In this document: piece by piece, positions 33,632 through 41,944 of the stretch | How positions within the stretch are numbered: the stretch's first letter is position 1 | How the letters are laid out: every line of letters starts with the position of its first letter | Assembly (NCBI GenBank): GCA_012970285.1 | Contig: JIBW01000005.1 | Coordinates: forward strand, 1 to 64,000 | Direction of reading: 5' to 3' | DNA length: 64,000 bases | Source of the DNA: Bacillaceae bacterium JMAK1 | GTDB lineage: Bacteria; Bacillota; Bacilli; Bacillales; Marinococcaceae | Program-made: the position numbers and the translations under genes | Notes under the pieces: model-generated | What the model was told of the DNA's origin: nothing | The model's input: only the letters and a program-made list of their open reading frames with translations | Database searches by the model: none

Positions 33632-34816
33632 ATGCCTGAAACACGCTTTAAAGTTGACCTTACAAAGAAGATGGACAAGCAAGCCGTACCCGGACACAAC
33701 CGCTGGCATCCCGACATCCCTGCTGCCTTTAGCGTAAACCCAGGTGAATCCTTTCGAATGGAATGTTTAGACTGGACCGATGGGCAAATCTCAAACAACG
33801 ATGATCCTAGTGATATTGAGCACGTTGATTTAGATCGCGTACACGTCTTAAGTGGACCTGCTCATGTGAACGGTGTCCAACCAGGAGATTTGCTCGTCGT
33901 TGATATTCTCGATGTGGGTCCCTTTCAAGATCACGAATGGGGCTTTAATGGCATTTTTGCAAAAGAAAATGGCGGTGGCTTTCTTGTTGATCATTTCCCA
34001 AATGCCCAGAAGTCGATTTGGGACTTTCACGGCATCTACGCCACGAGTCGCCACATTCCTGACGTGAAGTTCGCAGGCATTATTCACCCAGGTCTAATCG
34101 GAGTCGCCCCTTCACATGAATTGCTCGCTGAATGGAATCGACGTGAAACCGCACTCGTTGATGAAGACCCTAAGCGTGTTCCTCCTCTTGCAGAACTTCC
34201 TAACCCTGAAAGCGTTGTTCTTGGTACGCTTCAAGGAGAAGAATTCGATCGAGTAGCGAAAGAAGGTGCTAGAACTGTTCCTCCTAGAGAGAATGGAGGC
34301 AACTGTGACATTAAAAACCTCTCTCGTGGTTCTCGCATCTATTTCCCTGTGTTTGTTGAAGGTGCTAATCTTTCGGTTGGGGATCTCCACTTCTCTCAAG
34401 GAGACGGTGAGATCACATTTTGTGGCGGAATTGAAATGCCAGGATGGATTGACTTGCATGTTGATGTCATCAAAGGCGGAATGGACAAGTATAACATTCT
34501 TCAAAATCCAGTGTTCCAACCTGGTCCAATGGATCCAAACTATACGGAGTTTCTCACATTTGAAGGCGTAAGCGTTGATAATACATCTGGCAAACAAAGC
34601 TATCTTGATGCAAATATTGCCTACCGCAACGCTTGTCTCAATGCGATTGATTACTTAAAGACAGTCGGCTATACGGCTGAACAAGCGTATATGATTCTAG
34701 GAACAGCGCCGATTGAAGGTCGAGTCGCAGGAATTGTTGACATTCCAAATGCGTGTTGTACCGTTTCCATCCCAACTGCGATTTTCAACAAAGATATCCT
34801 CCCGAAAAAGGATTGA
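33632..34816 (+). CDS. fmdA: Formamidase (FmdA/AmdA family)
   Basis: Acetamidase/formamidase-family hydrolase of 394 aa that converts formamide to formate and ammonia. Family stretches: VPGHNRWHPDIPA, VLSGPAHVNGVQPGDLLVVDILDVGP, REGARTVPPRENGGNCDIKN-like (here KEGARTVPPRENGGNCDIKN), SVGDLHFSQGDGEITFCG and YMILGTAPIEGRVAGIVDIPNACC. The length is normal for the trimeric enzyme. ATG follows GAAGGAGTGAAGCGCA. It is followed after 9 nt by an fmdB-like gene, the known partner, and is divergent from an OFA-type transporter. Confidence 0.95.
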   Translation: MPETRFKVDLTKKMDKQAVPGHNRWHPDIPAAFSVNPGESFRMECLDWTDGQISNNDDPSDIEHVDLDRVHVLSGPAHVNGVQPGDLLVVDILDVGPFQDHEWGFNGIFAKENGGGFLVDHFPNAQKSIWDFHGIYATSRHIPDVKFAGIIHPGLIGVAPSHELLAEWNRRETALVDEDPKRVPPLAELPNPESVVLGTLQGEEFDRVAKEGARTVPPRENGGNCDIKNLSRGSRIYFPVFVEGANLSVGDLHFSQGDGEITFCGGIEMPGWIDLHVDVIKGGMDKYNILQNPVFQPGPMDPNYTEFLTFEGVSVDNTSGKQSYLDANIAYRNACLNAIDYLKTVGYTAEQAYMILGTAPIEGRVAGIVDIPNACCTVSIPTAIFNKDILPKKD

Positions 34817-34825
34817 TAAACCATC

Positions 34826-35092
34826 ATGATCTATTCATTTTCTTGTCCGTCGTGCGGACCATTTGAAGAAAAGCACACGTCATCACATGGCGACAAGACA
34901 AAGTCCGTATGTCCCGTTTGCACCAAGCCATCAAAGCGAATCTTCAAAGCACCGAACACATTCTCAATGAATGCCACTGTCAAACAAAAGGTCGACCAAG
35001 GCGCAACGCCAACCCTCACACAAAAAGATCAACTGCAAGGCACAAAACGCAAACAAAACAAGTCCACACCACGCCCGTGGCAAATTGGTTAG
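34826..35092 (+). CDS. fmdB: FmdB-type zinc ribbon protein
   Basis: Small protein of 88 aa with an N-terminal zinc ribbon: CPSC at residues 7-10 and CPVC at 29-32, followed by a basic, disordered tail. FmdB was described as a possible regulator of formamidase expression in Methylophilus; the molecular role is not settled. It begins 9 nt after fmdA, so it is co-transcribed. The terminator overlaps its stop codon. Confidence 0.85.
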   Translation: MIYSFSCPSCGPFEEKHTSSHGDKTKSVCPVCTKPSKRIFKAPNTFSMNATVKQKVDQGATPTLTQKDQLQGTKRKQNKSTPRPWQIG

Positions 35093-35118
35093 ATCTGCGT
35101 ACTTAGCAGATCTTTTTT
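35091..35118 (+). terminator. Terminator of fmdAB
   Basis: Stem AGATCTGC / GCAGATCT (35091-35098 / 35106-35113) followed by TTTTTT. Confidence 0.92.
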
Positions 35119-35179
35119 CTTATTCTAAACACACGCATCTTTCATACATCCGTGATAGTAACGGTGAACAGTAGTGGCT

Positions 35180-36058
35180 TTATGCATCTAAAACTACACT
35201 ATAACTATATAAATGATATTTCACTTCAAAGCCGACCGACCGATAGAGTGCAATCGCTGCCTGGTGGTCTGCTTCTACACAAATGGTTATCTCATCAATT
35301 GTTTCATAAGAAAAGAGCTCATTTAGCGCATGAATGATTAACCTTTTACCAATGCCTTGTTTTCTGAACGTTTCTGACACACCCACATACTCGATGTTTC
35401 CCTCACTATGCTTCGGGCTTGCTTCGAAGTACACATACCCTTGAATGCTAGATTTATTTTCTTTAACTATAATTAACTGGTTATCGTCATTTAAGCGATT
35501 CTGAATCGTTTGCGCATCATAATACGTGTTAGGAAATAGCTGATTATGAAGGTCTGAAAAGGAATCACTATACAGGTTCTTATACGGTTCTGCTTGGACT
35601 TCCTTCTTCTTGAAACTCTCTCGTTTTCTATATAGAACAAGATCTGAACCTCGTTCGATTCCTTTACGGTCGATCGCGAATTGTTTTACAAACGTATTTT
35701 CCTTATTTATAAAGAAAGAGAATTTACTTACCTCTTTAGGTACGTTTTGAATTAATTGATTCCATAACTCAACAGCAAGTCCCATCTCTTCTTCATGTAT
35801 AAACGGTCCCCATACATCGGCAACTCCCCTCGGTAAATCAACATCTAAACCAAGTGCGCCGATGATTTCGTTCTCTTTGTAAGCAACCACAAACGAGTCT
35901 TCGAATGGCAAATCTGAAAAATCGTTAACGAGCGTATCATAAATTTCACTACTGTCCTCCCCACAAAAACCGATGTGATGTTTTGGTTGGTTGTTCATTG
36001 TTTCCAAGAAGTTAGAAAGCTCTCTTACAGACGCAGGCTTTGTCATATGTAGACTCAC
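35180..36058 (-). CDS. GNAT acetyltransferase with two GNAT domains
   Basis: Protein of about 292 aa. The C-terminal GNAT domain is clear (EYVGVSETFRKQGIGKRLIIHALNEL, then CVEADHQAAIALYRSVGFEV); acetyl-CoA motif A is RKQGIGK. The N-terminal half looks like a degenerate GNAT domain (FVVAYKENEIIGALGLDVDL). Substrate unknown. GTG 36058 follows AAGGTGA; ATG 36046 is an alternative start. Single gene. Confidence 0.8.
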   Translation of the reverse strand: MSLHMTKPASVRELSNFLETMNNQPKHHIGFCGEDSSEIYDTLVNDFSDLPFEDSFVVAYKENEIIGALGLDVDLPRGVADVWGPFIHEEEMGLAVELWNQLIQNVPKEVSKFSFFINKENTFVKQFAIDRKGIERGSDLVLYRKRESFKKKEVQAEPYKNLYSDSFSDLHNQLFPNTYYDAQTIQNRLNDDNQLIIVKENKSSIQGYVYFEASPKHSEGNIEYVGVSETFRKQGIGKRLIIHALNELFSYETIDEITICVEADHQAAIALYRSVGFEVKYHLYSYSVVLDA

Positions 36059-36254
36059 TTGAATCACCTTCTTTGATTTAATGAAATAGAGTTTGTTTAT
36101 TTAGAAATATATCATGCCACTTTAAAACTAGTTCATGATACTCGTATCATCATTATATCAATTAGAGAAAGGGTTAGCTTTAAAAGATAACGTGGTTACT
36201 ACCGTTAACCATTTCGAGTTGAGCCAATAAGGTACCATGCTCCCATTCATATAA

Positions 36255-36286
36255 AAAGACAAGCAGGCGATTCCCCGCTTGTCTTT
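36255..36286 (-). terminator. Terminator of the Ntn hydrolase gene
   Basis: Stem AAAGACAAGC / GCTTGTCTTT at the 3' end of the hydrolase gene, followed on the transcribed strand by TATATG; the stem itself ends in T-rich sequence. Confidence 0.75.
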
Positions 36287-37292
36287 ATGTTCTCTTTTCG
36301 TTTTGGTAGTTAATCGTTTGGATCAGCGGGACCTTGATGCGTATAGGATCTGTTCCATTTAAGTCTTCATTGAAAAGGTTCACAGCATTTATCTGATTGT
36401 TGGAATATGGATAGTAATAGTAAGTACCTGTTTGACTACACATAGCACTTGTATAAAGTGTATACGAAGGTTCACCAGCTTCTATATCTGCTCCTCTAGC
36501 CACATTGCAATAATCAAGGATATGAATTGCATTTCGTAAGCCATCCATCTCTGTTATGGCTTCTTCAATGTGATTTCTAAGAAAAGCAGCTCTTACGAAA
36601 CGCGAAGGTGATGAATAATCCCCTGGAATTCCAAAGTTACCACTTAACAGTTCTGGTGACTTAACGAGATGATAATCCCCCCAAATGACATCTTCACTCG
36701 GCTGTTCAGAAGAAAGTGAAGAATACTGATTTAAGTTAATAAGGTGCCATCGGAAATCTGGGCTGTTCGAAAACGCACCCACTAAATTATCATAGACTTT
36801 AAGTCCATCATCTGTACTTTCAATTACAACTGTATTTCTTTCCCGATCCGTAAAAATCCAATGCAGTGGAGGTGGTCCATCAGTCAGTTCAAGATTACTA
36901 GCCATTAAATTAATCGTCTTCAAATGACTAACAATCTCATCTGTAGAGCGAAATTGTGTTAATGCAAACAACATAAAGTTATACGCGGAGATGTTCAATT
37001 TATCTCTTCGTAACCGCGTGTTGAATGCTGCAAACCCTTCTAAATAGTGAACAACACCCATCAAACCGTGCTCATTTAACCCGTCAAATAATCCAAGTTG
37101 ATCCTCTGTTTCTATGCCCATTCCAACAACACTATAACGGCTCATGATCGTACGATTCTCTTGTTGATTCAGCCATCTATATTTCCTAGGTAGCACGTAA
37201 ACACTATAATCAACAGGTAAATCATAAAAATCAAGATTTCTCGATAAAAAATGATGCCCTTCTTTCGTATTGACCGTTGCCGACGTACACAT
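36285..37292 (-). CDS. Choloylglycine hydrolase / penicillin V acylase family amidase
   Basis: Ntn hydrolase of 335 aa. Starting at ATG 37292 the protein begins Met-Cys, so removal of Met exposes the catalytic N-terminal cysteine required by the family; the open frame upstream to 37307 would hide it. Counting from that Cys1, Arg17 and Asp20 of SRNLD fall exactly at the family positions, and AFSNSPDFRWHL supplies the Asn/substrate loop. Members split bile salts, penicillin V or acyl-homoserine lactones. The substrate here is unknown; a soil or soda-lake host makes bile salts unlikely. AAGGTGG precedes the start. Confidence 0.87.
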   Translation of the reverse strand: MCTSATVNTKEGHHFLSRNLDFYDLPVDYSVYVLPRKYRWLNQQENRTIMSRYSVVGMGIETEDQLGLFDGLNEHGLMGVVHYLEGFAAFNTRLRRDKLNISAYNFMLFALTQFRSTDEIVSHLKTINLMASNLELTDGPPPLHWIFTDRERNTVVIESTDDGLKVYDNLVGAFSNSPDFRWHLINLNQYSSLSSEQPSEDVIWGDYHLVKSPELLSGNFGIPGDYSSPSRFVRAAFLRNHIEEAITEMDGLRNAIHILDYCNVARGADIEAGEPSYTLYTSAMCSQTGTYYYYPYSNNQINAVNLFNEDLNGTDPIRIKVPLIQTINYQNEKRT

Positions 37293-37412
37293 GACTTGCA
37301 TCACCACCTTGAGGAATTTGATACCTCCACTTTTTAACTTATGTCAAAATAGCTACGGTATGAACTAAATATAAGTGTAGTGAAACAAGCGTTCGTAGAT
37401 TGGATTTTTTAT

Positions 37413-37494
37413 TTAATGAGCAATCATCTCATGAACAATTTCCTCTTCACTCATCGTTGATGGATAATACGTTGGCCAATTCGTTACTTCATTT
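37413..37494. repeat. 82-bp direct repeat, left copy (zinT 3' end)
   Basis: Identical base for base to 41945-42026, which is the 3' end of zinT including its stop codon. Distance 4532 bp, same orientation. It is fused here to a decayed rpsN fragment. The repeats bracket the GntR/dehydratase/GntP island. Confidence 0.97.
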
Positions 37495-37581
37495 TTCTTT
37501 AAGCTGCTTGCGAAGTTCTGCATATTTTGTAACTACTTCTTGGCGCTTAAGTTCCTTAACGACTTTAGATTTTTTCCCAAA
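37413..37581 (-). pseudogene. Decayed partial copy of the zinT-rpsN locus
   Basis: On the reverse strand 37495-37578 encodes [29 protein letters not shown], clearly the N-terminus of the zinc-free ribosomal protein S14 at 43062-43331, but with the ATG changed to TTT. After about 28 codons it is joined to the last 82 bp of a zinT gene. The junction removes the rest of rpsN, the intergenic part and most of zinT. The upstream flank also matches the functional locus, including a degraded Zur box. Confidence 0.9.
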
Positions 37582-37601
37582 TTACTTTTCTCCTCTCTGT
37601 T

Positions 37602-37620
37602 AATCGCAATTATTACAATT
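37602..37620. promoter_or_regulatory. Degenerate Zur box of the decayed locus
   Basis: AATCGCAATTATTACAATT corresponds in position to the perfect Zur palindrome at 43354-43372, with two or three substitutions in the arms. Probably a relic. The stretch from here to about 37800 still resembles 43373-43576 (about three quarters of bases identical by eye) and ends in an A+T hairpin; nothing else is seen up to 37960. Confidence 0.6.
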
Positions 37621-37964
37621 AACAAAATAAATAACTTTCCCCGGGTGCCAATTACTTTTTTTAATTATAGCTAAAAATCCTTAGTCAAAAATCCTTCACT
37701 TACATTTTAATAAGTGCTTTTAATGATGTAGAAAGAAGAAATTCAAGATACAAAAAAGCCTTCATTTCAAATTTGAAATGATGACAAAAGAAAAACTTCT
37801 TTGTTTTTTATTAAATTATTGATTTTATTATCTAGCAATATTTGTCTATACACAATTTACGAAATAAATTTGTGGTCAGCTGAACAATTTAGATAGAAAA
37901 TCAACATATTCCAAACAGATTTCAGAAAAGTAATTGTAATCAAAATTCATATGATGTATATTAA

Positions 37965-37981
37965 AATTCATCACATGAATT
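37965..37981. promoter_or_regulatory. Candidate operator of the GntR-family regulator
   Basis: Perfect inverted repeat AATTCAT-CAC-ATGAATT lies 22 bp upstream of the gntR start. A second, partial copy (AATTCATATGAT) begins at 37944. Autoregulation by the adjacent FadR-type protein is the likely purpose. Confidence 0.55.
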
Positions 37982-38002
37982 CCAATTCAAGGGGTTGATG
38001 CT

Positions 38003-38686
38003 TTGACTTCCAAGAAGAGTAAGCGCTTTACTTTAATGTTTTCTGACCTGAAACAGAAGATTTTACAAGGTGATTGGGAACCAGAAGCTAGGATGCCTAC
38101 TTTGGCTATCTTATCCGAGAATTACAACGTTAGCATGTCTACAACACGTGAGGTTCTTCGAGCTTTAGAAAATGAGTCTCTTATTAATATGTATCAAGGG
38201 CGAGGAACATTTGTTTCAAAACGTAGTGAACGACGAGAAAGCACTAATACCGACTTCAATGCTGATGAAATAGTTCAATTATTACATTTAAGTAAATATC
38301 GTAGAATGATCGAACCTGCTTTTGCTGAAAGTGCAGCAATTCAAGCTTATCAAGAAGAAATTGAGCAAATAATTGCTTCAGCTCAAAGAATGAAACAGCT
38401 AGCTTTACATGGGGAAAGTACAAAGGAAGAAGACCTCAAGTTTCACTTTTTGATTGCAAATGCTACACATAATCCATATGTAGCCGCTTCTTATAATGAT
38501 CTTCAAGGTAAGCTAAGAGACGGTCGAGAGTTCACAAATGTTCCAGGCATGATTGAAAAAGCAGCACATTATCACAGTATGATAGCTGAAGCAATTCGTA
38601 CAAGGAATGGTGGCCAAGCAAAACTTTATATGATGTCTCATATGGAAGCAAATGAAGCACATTTGTTGGCACAAATAACACAATAA
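38003..38686 (+). CDS. GntR-family regulator, FadR/FCD subfamily
   Basis: Regulator of 227 aa. N-terminal winged helix (residues 10-72, MPTLAILSENYNVSMSTTREVLRALENESLI, QGRGTFV) and an all-helical FCD ligand domain with the histidines expected for a metal site (FHFLIANATHNP, HYHSMIAEAI, SHMEANEAHL). FCD proteins sense sugar acids or other carboxylates. TTG 38003 is the start, 8 nt after AAGGGG; no ATG is available in frame. Heads an operon with a dehydratase (31 nt gap) and a gluconate-type permease. Confidence 0.87.
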   Translation: MTSKKSKRFTLMFSDLKQKILQGDWEPEARMPTLAILSENYNVSMSTTREVLRALENESLINMYQGRGTFVSKRSERRESTNTDFNADEIVQLLHLSKYRRMIEPAFAESAAIQAYQEEIEQIIASAQRMKQLALHGESTKEEDLKFHFLIANATHNPYVAASYNDLQGKLRDGREFTNVPGMIEKAAHYHSMIAEAIRTRNGGQAKLYMMSHMEANEAHLLAQITQ

Positions 38687-38717
38687 ACATAAATCATTTA
38701 AGTTAGGAGAGTACAAA

Positions 38718-40421
38718 ATGTCTAATGTTACTTCTTATGGAGATAAAGGTTTCAGCGAATTTATTCGCATGGCATTTCAACGGCATTTAGGATATGATGA
38801 ACAAGATTTTAGTAAACCTATTATTGGCATTGCCAATACATACAGTGAGATTAATCGTTGTCACAGCCATATTAAACCAATGGTTGAAGCTATTAAAAAA
38901 GGTGTAATTATGAACGGTGGGATTCCTTTGGAATTCCCTACTATTTCAGTTGGGGAAATGTTTACTTCTCCTACTACGATGCTTTATCGAAATTTAGTAG
39001 CGATTGATACCGAAGAAATGATTAGTGCACAACCTATCGATGGGGTGGTATTAATTGGTGGCTGTGACAAAATGGCGCCAGGTCAGCTTATGGGGGCGGC
39101 GAGTGCAAATAAACCAGCAATCTTATTTACTGGTGGTCCAATGAACAACGGGGAATACAAAGGACGCACCTTAGGGGCTTGCAGTGATTGTCGATATTTT
39201 TGGCAAGAATACAAAGCAGGTACAATTGAAGAACAAGAATTAAATGAAATTAATGCACAATTAGCCCCTACAGCTGGCCATTGTATGGTTATGGGATCTG
39301 CTAGTACAATTGCCGCTTGTTCAGAAGCATTGGGGATGATGTTGCCCGGTGCGGCTGCAGTACCAGCTACAATGAATGAACGACTTCGATTGGCTAAAGA
39401 AACAGGATCTCAAGCTGTAACACTCGTACAAAAGAATCTAACACCTTCTAAAATAATGACTCAAAATGCTTTTGAAAATGCCATTACAACTTTAATGGCA
39501 ATTGGAGGTTCGACAAATGCGGTTATTCATCTAATTGCCATTGCAAGAAGATTAAATATTCATTTAACATTAGATGATTTTGAGAGAATTGCAGAAATAA
39601 CTCCGATTATTGGCAACCTAAGACCCGCTGGAGAATACCAAATGCAAGAACTTTACTATGCGGGGGGTATCCCAGCCTTACTTTCTGAATTATCAACATT
39701 GTTACATGGAGACGAATTAACAGTTACAAACCATTCTTTAAAAGAAAACCTTAAAAGCGCATTTGTACGTAAAGAGTACCGGCATGTCATCAGAAGTATG
39801 AACGATCCTATATATTCAAGAGGCGGTATTCGTGTCTTAAAAGGTAATCTTGTGCCTTCAGGAGCAATTATTAAACCAAAATCAATACTTAACCCAGCAC
39901 TATCCAATCATACTGGAAAAGCTGTCGTGTTCAAATCCCTGGAAGATATGGAAGAAAGAGTACAAGATCCGAATTTGGTTGTGGATGAGAACAGTGTATT
40001 AGTGTTACAAAATGCAGGACCTAAAGGTGCTCCCGGTATGCCTGAAGCTGGTATGATTCCCATCCCTAATAAGTTACTGAAGCAAGGAGTGAGGGACATG
40101 GTTCGAATCTCTGATTGTCGTATGAGCGGTACAGCATCTGGAACGGTTGTGTTACATGCGGCTCCAGAAGCAGCAGTAGGAGGAAACATCGGTTTAGTGA
40201 AAGACGATGACCTGATTCATATTGACATTGAGAAAGGTCTACTTGAACTGCTTGTTGATGATAATGAATTGAAAGAGCGAAAAGAAAGATGGGTGGAATT
40301 GCCGGTAGCTAAAGAACATTTACGAGGCTTTAAAAAGCTGTATCGTGATCACGTCTTGCAAGCTTCCGAAGGTTGTGATTTTGATTTTTTATTACCCGAA
40401 ACTAAAGGTTTAGAAGACTAA
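38718..40421 (+). CDS. IlvD/Edd-family dehydratase, probable sugar acid dehydratase
   Basis: Fe-S dehydratase of 567 aa of the IlvD/Edd superfamily. Cysteines at the expected positions appear in GGCDKMAPG, GACSDCRYF and AGHCMVMGSAST. The Mg-binding and substrate regions include AIGGSTNAVIHL and GAPGMPEAGMIPIP, with RMSGTASGTVVLH near the C-terminus. Substrates in the family are dihydroxy acids, phosphogluconate, or aldonates such as arabinonate, xylonate and gluconate. Genes for an FCD regulator and a GntP permease on either side favour an aldonate. Lower G+C than most of the window by eye. Confidence 0.85.
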   Translation: MSNVTSYGDKGFSEFIRMAFQRHLGYDEQDFSKPIIGIANTYSEINRCHSHIKPMVEAIKKGVIMNGGIPLEFPTISVGEMFTSPTTMLYRNLVAIDTEEMISAQPIDGVVLIGGCDKMAPGQLMGAASANKPAILFTGGPMNNGEYKGRTLGACSDCRYFWQEYKAGTIEEQELNEINAQLAPTAGHCMVMGSASTIAACSEALGMMLPGAAAVPATMNERLRLAKETGSQAVTLVQKNLTPSKIMTQNAFENAITTLMAIGGSTNAVIHLIAIARRLNIHLTLDDFERIAEITPIIGNLRPAGEYQMQELYYAGGIPALLSELSTLLHGDELTVTNHSLKENLKSAFVRKEYRHVIRSMNDPIYSRGGIRVLKGNLVPSGAIIKPKSILNPALSNHTGKAVVFKSLEDMEERVQDPNLVVDENSVLVLQNAGPKGAPGMPEAGMIPIPNKLLKQGVRDMVRISDCRMSGTASGTVVLHAAPEAAVGGNIGLVKDDDLIHIDIEKGLLELLVDDNELKERKERWVELPVAKEHLRGFKKLYRDHVLQASEGCDFDFLLPETKGLED

Positions 40422-40445
40422 TACAATCTTGAAAGAGGGCTAATT

Positions 40446-41795
40446 ATGATTGAAGTAACTTGGCTAATTGTCGTTTCTGTTCTAGCCATGACTATGCTAC
40501 TTTTCCTGATTATAAAAACAAAACTCCAGGCATTTTTAGCTTTATTAGTTGCTAGTGTTTTTGTGGGACTGTCTGTCGGAATGTCTCCACAAGATCTTCT
40601 GGAGCATATAGAAGAAGCAATGGGTAGTACACTAGGATTTGTAGCATTAATTATAGGTCTTGGAGCCATGTTTGGTGAGGTTCTTCGAGCATCAGGTGGA
40701 TCAGAGCGTCTAGCAATAACTTTAATTGAAAAATTTAGTGATAAAAACATTACATGGGCTCTAGGATTAAGTGGATTCTTAATATCAATTGCTGTATTTA
40801 TTGATGTAGCTATAATTATTTTAGTGCCACTTATTTATAGTATCGCATTACGAACGAAAAAGTCCCTCCTATACTATGGCATTCCTTTGACTGCAGGGCT
40901 AAGTGTTACTCATACGTTTGTTCCTCCAACACCGGGCCCTATTGCAACCGCTTCCATAATCGGTGCCGATTTAGGGTATGTCATTTTGTTTGGAATCATT
41001 GCTGGGGTGCCTGCAATGATTGTAGCTGGTCCTTTATTCGGTAAGTTTATTTCAAAACGCATATTTGTACCTGTTCCTGAACGTATAGCTAAAGAAAACC
41101 CTACTTACGATATGTCTAAACTGCCGAGCTTTAGAAGTGTACTATTTATTTTATTATTGCCAATGATTTTAATATTAACAAATACAGTATCGGCACAACT
41201 ATTACCCGAAGGCTTTATACTAAGAGAAATTCTTATGTTTATTGGGAATCCAATAATTGCTCTTCTTCTCGTTTGTTTATTAACCCTGTGGTTCTTTGGG
41301 ACAAAAAGAGGTTTTTCTAAAGACGAACTTCAAAAAATCTCAACAAAAGCTCTTGAACCAGCTGGCATTATTATTTTGATCACAGGAGCAGGCGGAGTTT
41401 TTGGGCAAACTTTAATTGCATCAGGTATTGGAGAAGTATTGGCTGAAGGAATGCAAAGGATTAACATGCCTATTTTATTATTTGGATTTATTACTGCATC
41501 ATTGGTTCGAATATCACAAGGCTCTGGAACAGTATCCATGATTACAGGGGCTAGCCTTGTTGCCCCGTTATTAGAATTCTATGATCTGGGCGAACCTATG
41601 TTAGCATTACTTGTTATTGCTATTGCATGTGGCGGTACAGCATTTTCTCATGTAAATGATTCTGGTTTTTGGATGGCCAATCGCTACTTCGGAATGTCTG
41701 TAAAGGATACTCTTAAATCATGGACAGTAATGAAGACACTTGTCGGACTGACAGGATTAACTGTTGTGCTCATTTTAAGTTTATTTGTTAGTTAA
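40446..41795 (+). CDS. GntP-family gluconate-type permease
   Basis: Membrane protein of 449 aa with about 12-14 helices and GntP signatures: FGEVLRASGGSERLA, DVAIIILVPLIYSIA, TAGLSVTHTFVPPTPGPIATASIIGADLG and ISQGSGTVSMITGASLVAPLL. Family members import gluconate and related sugar acids with protons. It begins 24 nt after the dehydratase gene, so uptake and dehydration are likely co-expressed under the GntR-type regulator. Confidence 0.92.
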   Translation: MIEVTWLIVVSVLAMTMLLFLIIKTKLQAFLALLVASVFVGLSVGMSPQDLLEHIEEAMGSTLGFVALIIGLGAMFGEVLRASGGSERLAITLIEKFSDKNITWALGLSGFLISIAVFIDVAIIILVPLIYSIALRTKKSLLYYGIPLTAGLSVTHTFVPPTPGPIATASIIGADLGYVILFGIIAGVPAMIVAGPLFGKFISKRIFVPVPERIAKENPTYDMSKLPSFRSVLFILLLPMILILTNTVSAQLLPEGFILREILMFIGNPIIALLLVCLLTLWFFGTKRGFSKDELQKISTKALEPAGIIILITGAGGVFGQTLIASGIGEVLAEGMQRINMPILLFGFITASLVRISQGSGTVSMITGASLVAPLLEFYDLGEPMLALLVIAIACGGTAFSHVNDSGFWMANRYFGMSVKDTLKSWTVMKTLVGLTGLTVVLILSLFVS

Positions 41796-41906
41796 ATAAG
41801 TTTATAAATCAACAAAATCTATATTAATAGATGAACTTCAATATGTGTACCGAAGATTTCATTAAGTAACCTACAGTTCGCAGGTAGAAATCATCCTATG
41901 TTCAAA

Positions 41907-41934
41907 AACGACCATTGAATGATCAATGGTCGTT
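41907..41934. terminator. Bidirectional terminator between gntP and zinT
   Basis: Perfect 12-bp stem AACGACCATTGA / TCAATGGTCGTT with a four-base loop between the convergent gntP and zinT genes. The reverse strand ends in TTTTTG; the forward side has weaker T content. Confidence 0.85.
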
Positions 41935-41944
41935 ACTTCATTCA

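Noticed and set aside
37400-37603. 67-aa plus-strand open frame
   Set aside because: It is the antisense of the decayed zinT-rpsN copy and has no family or ribosome binding site.
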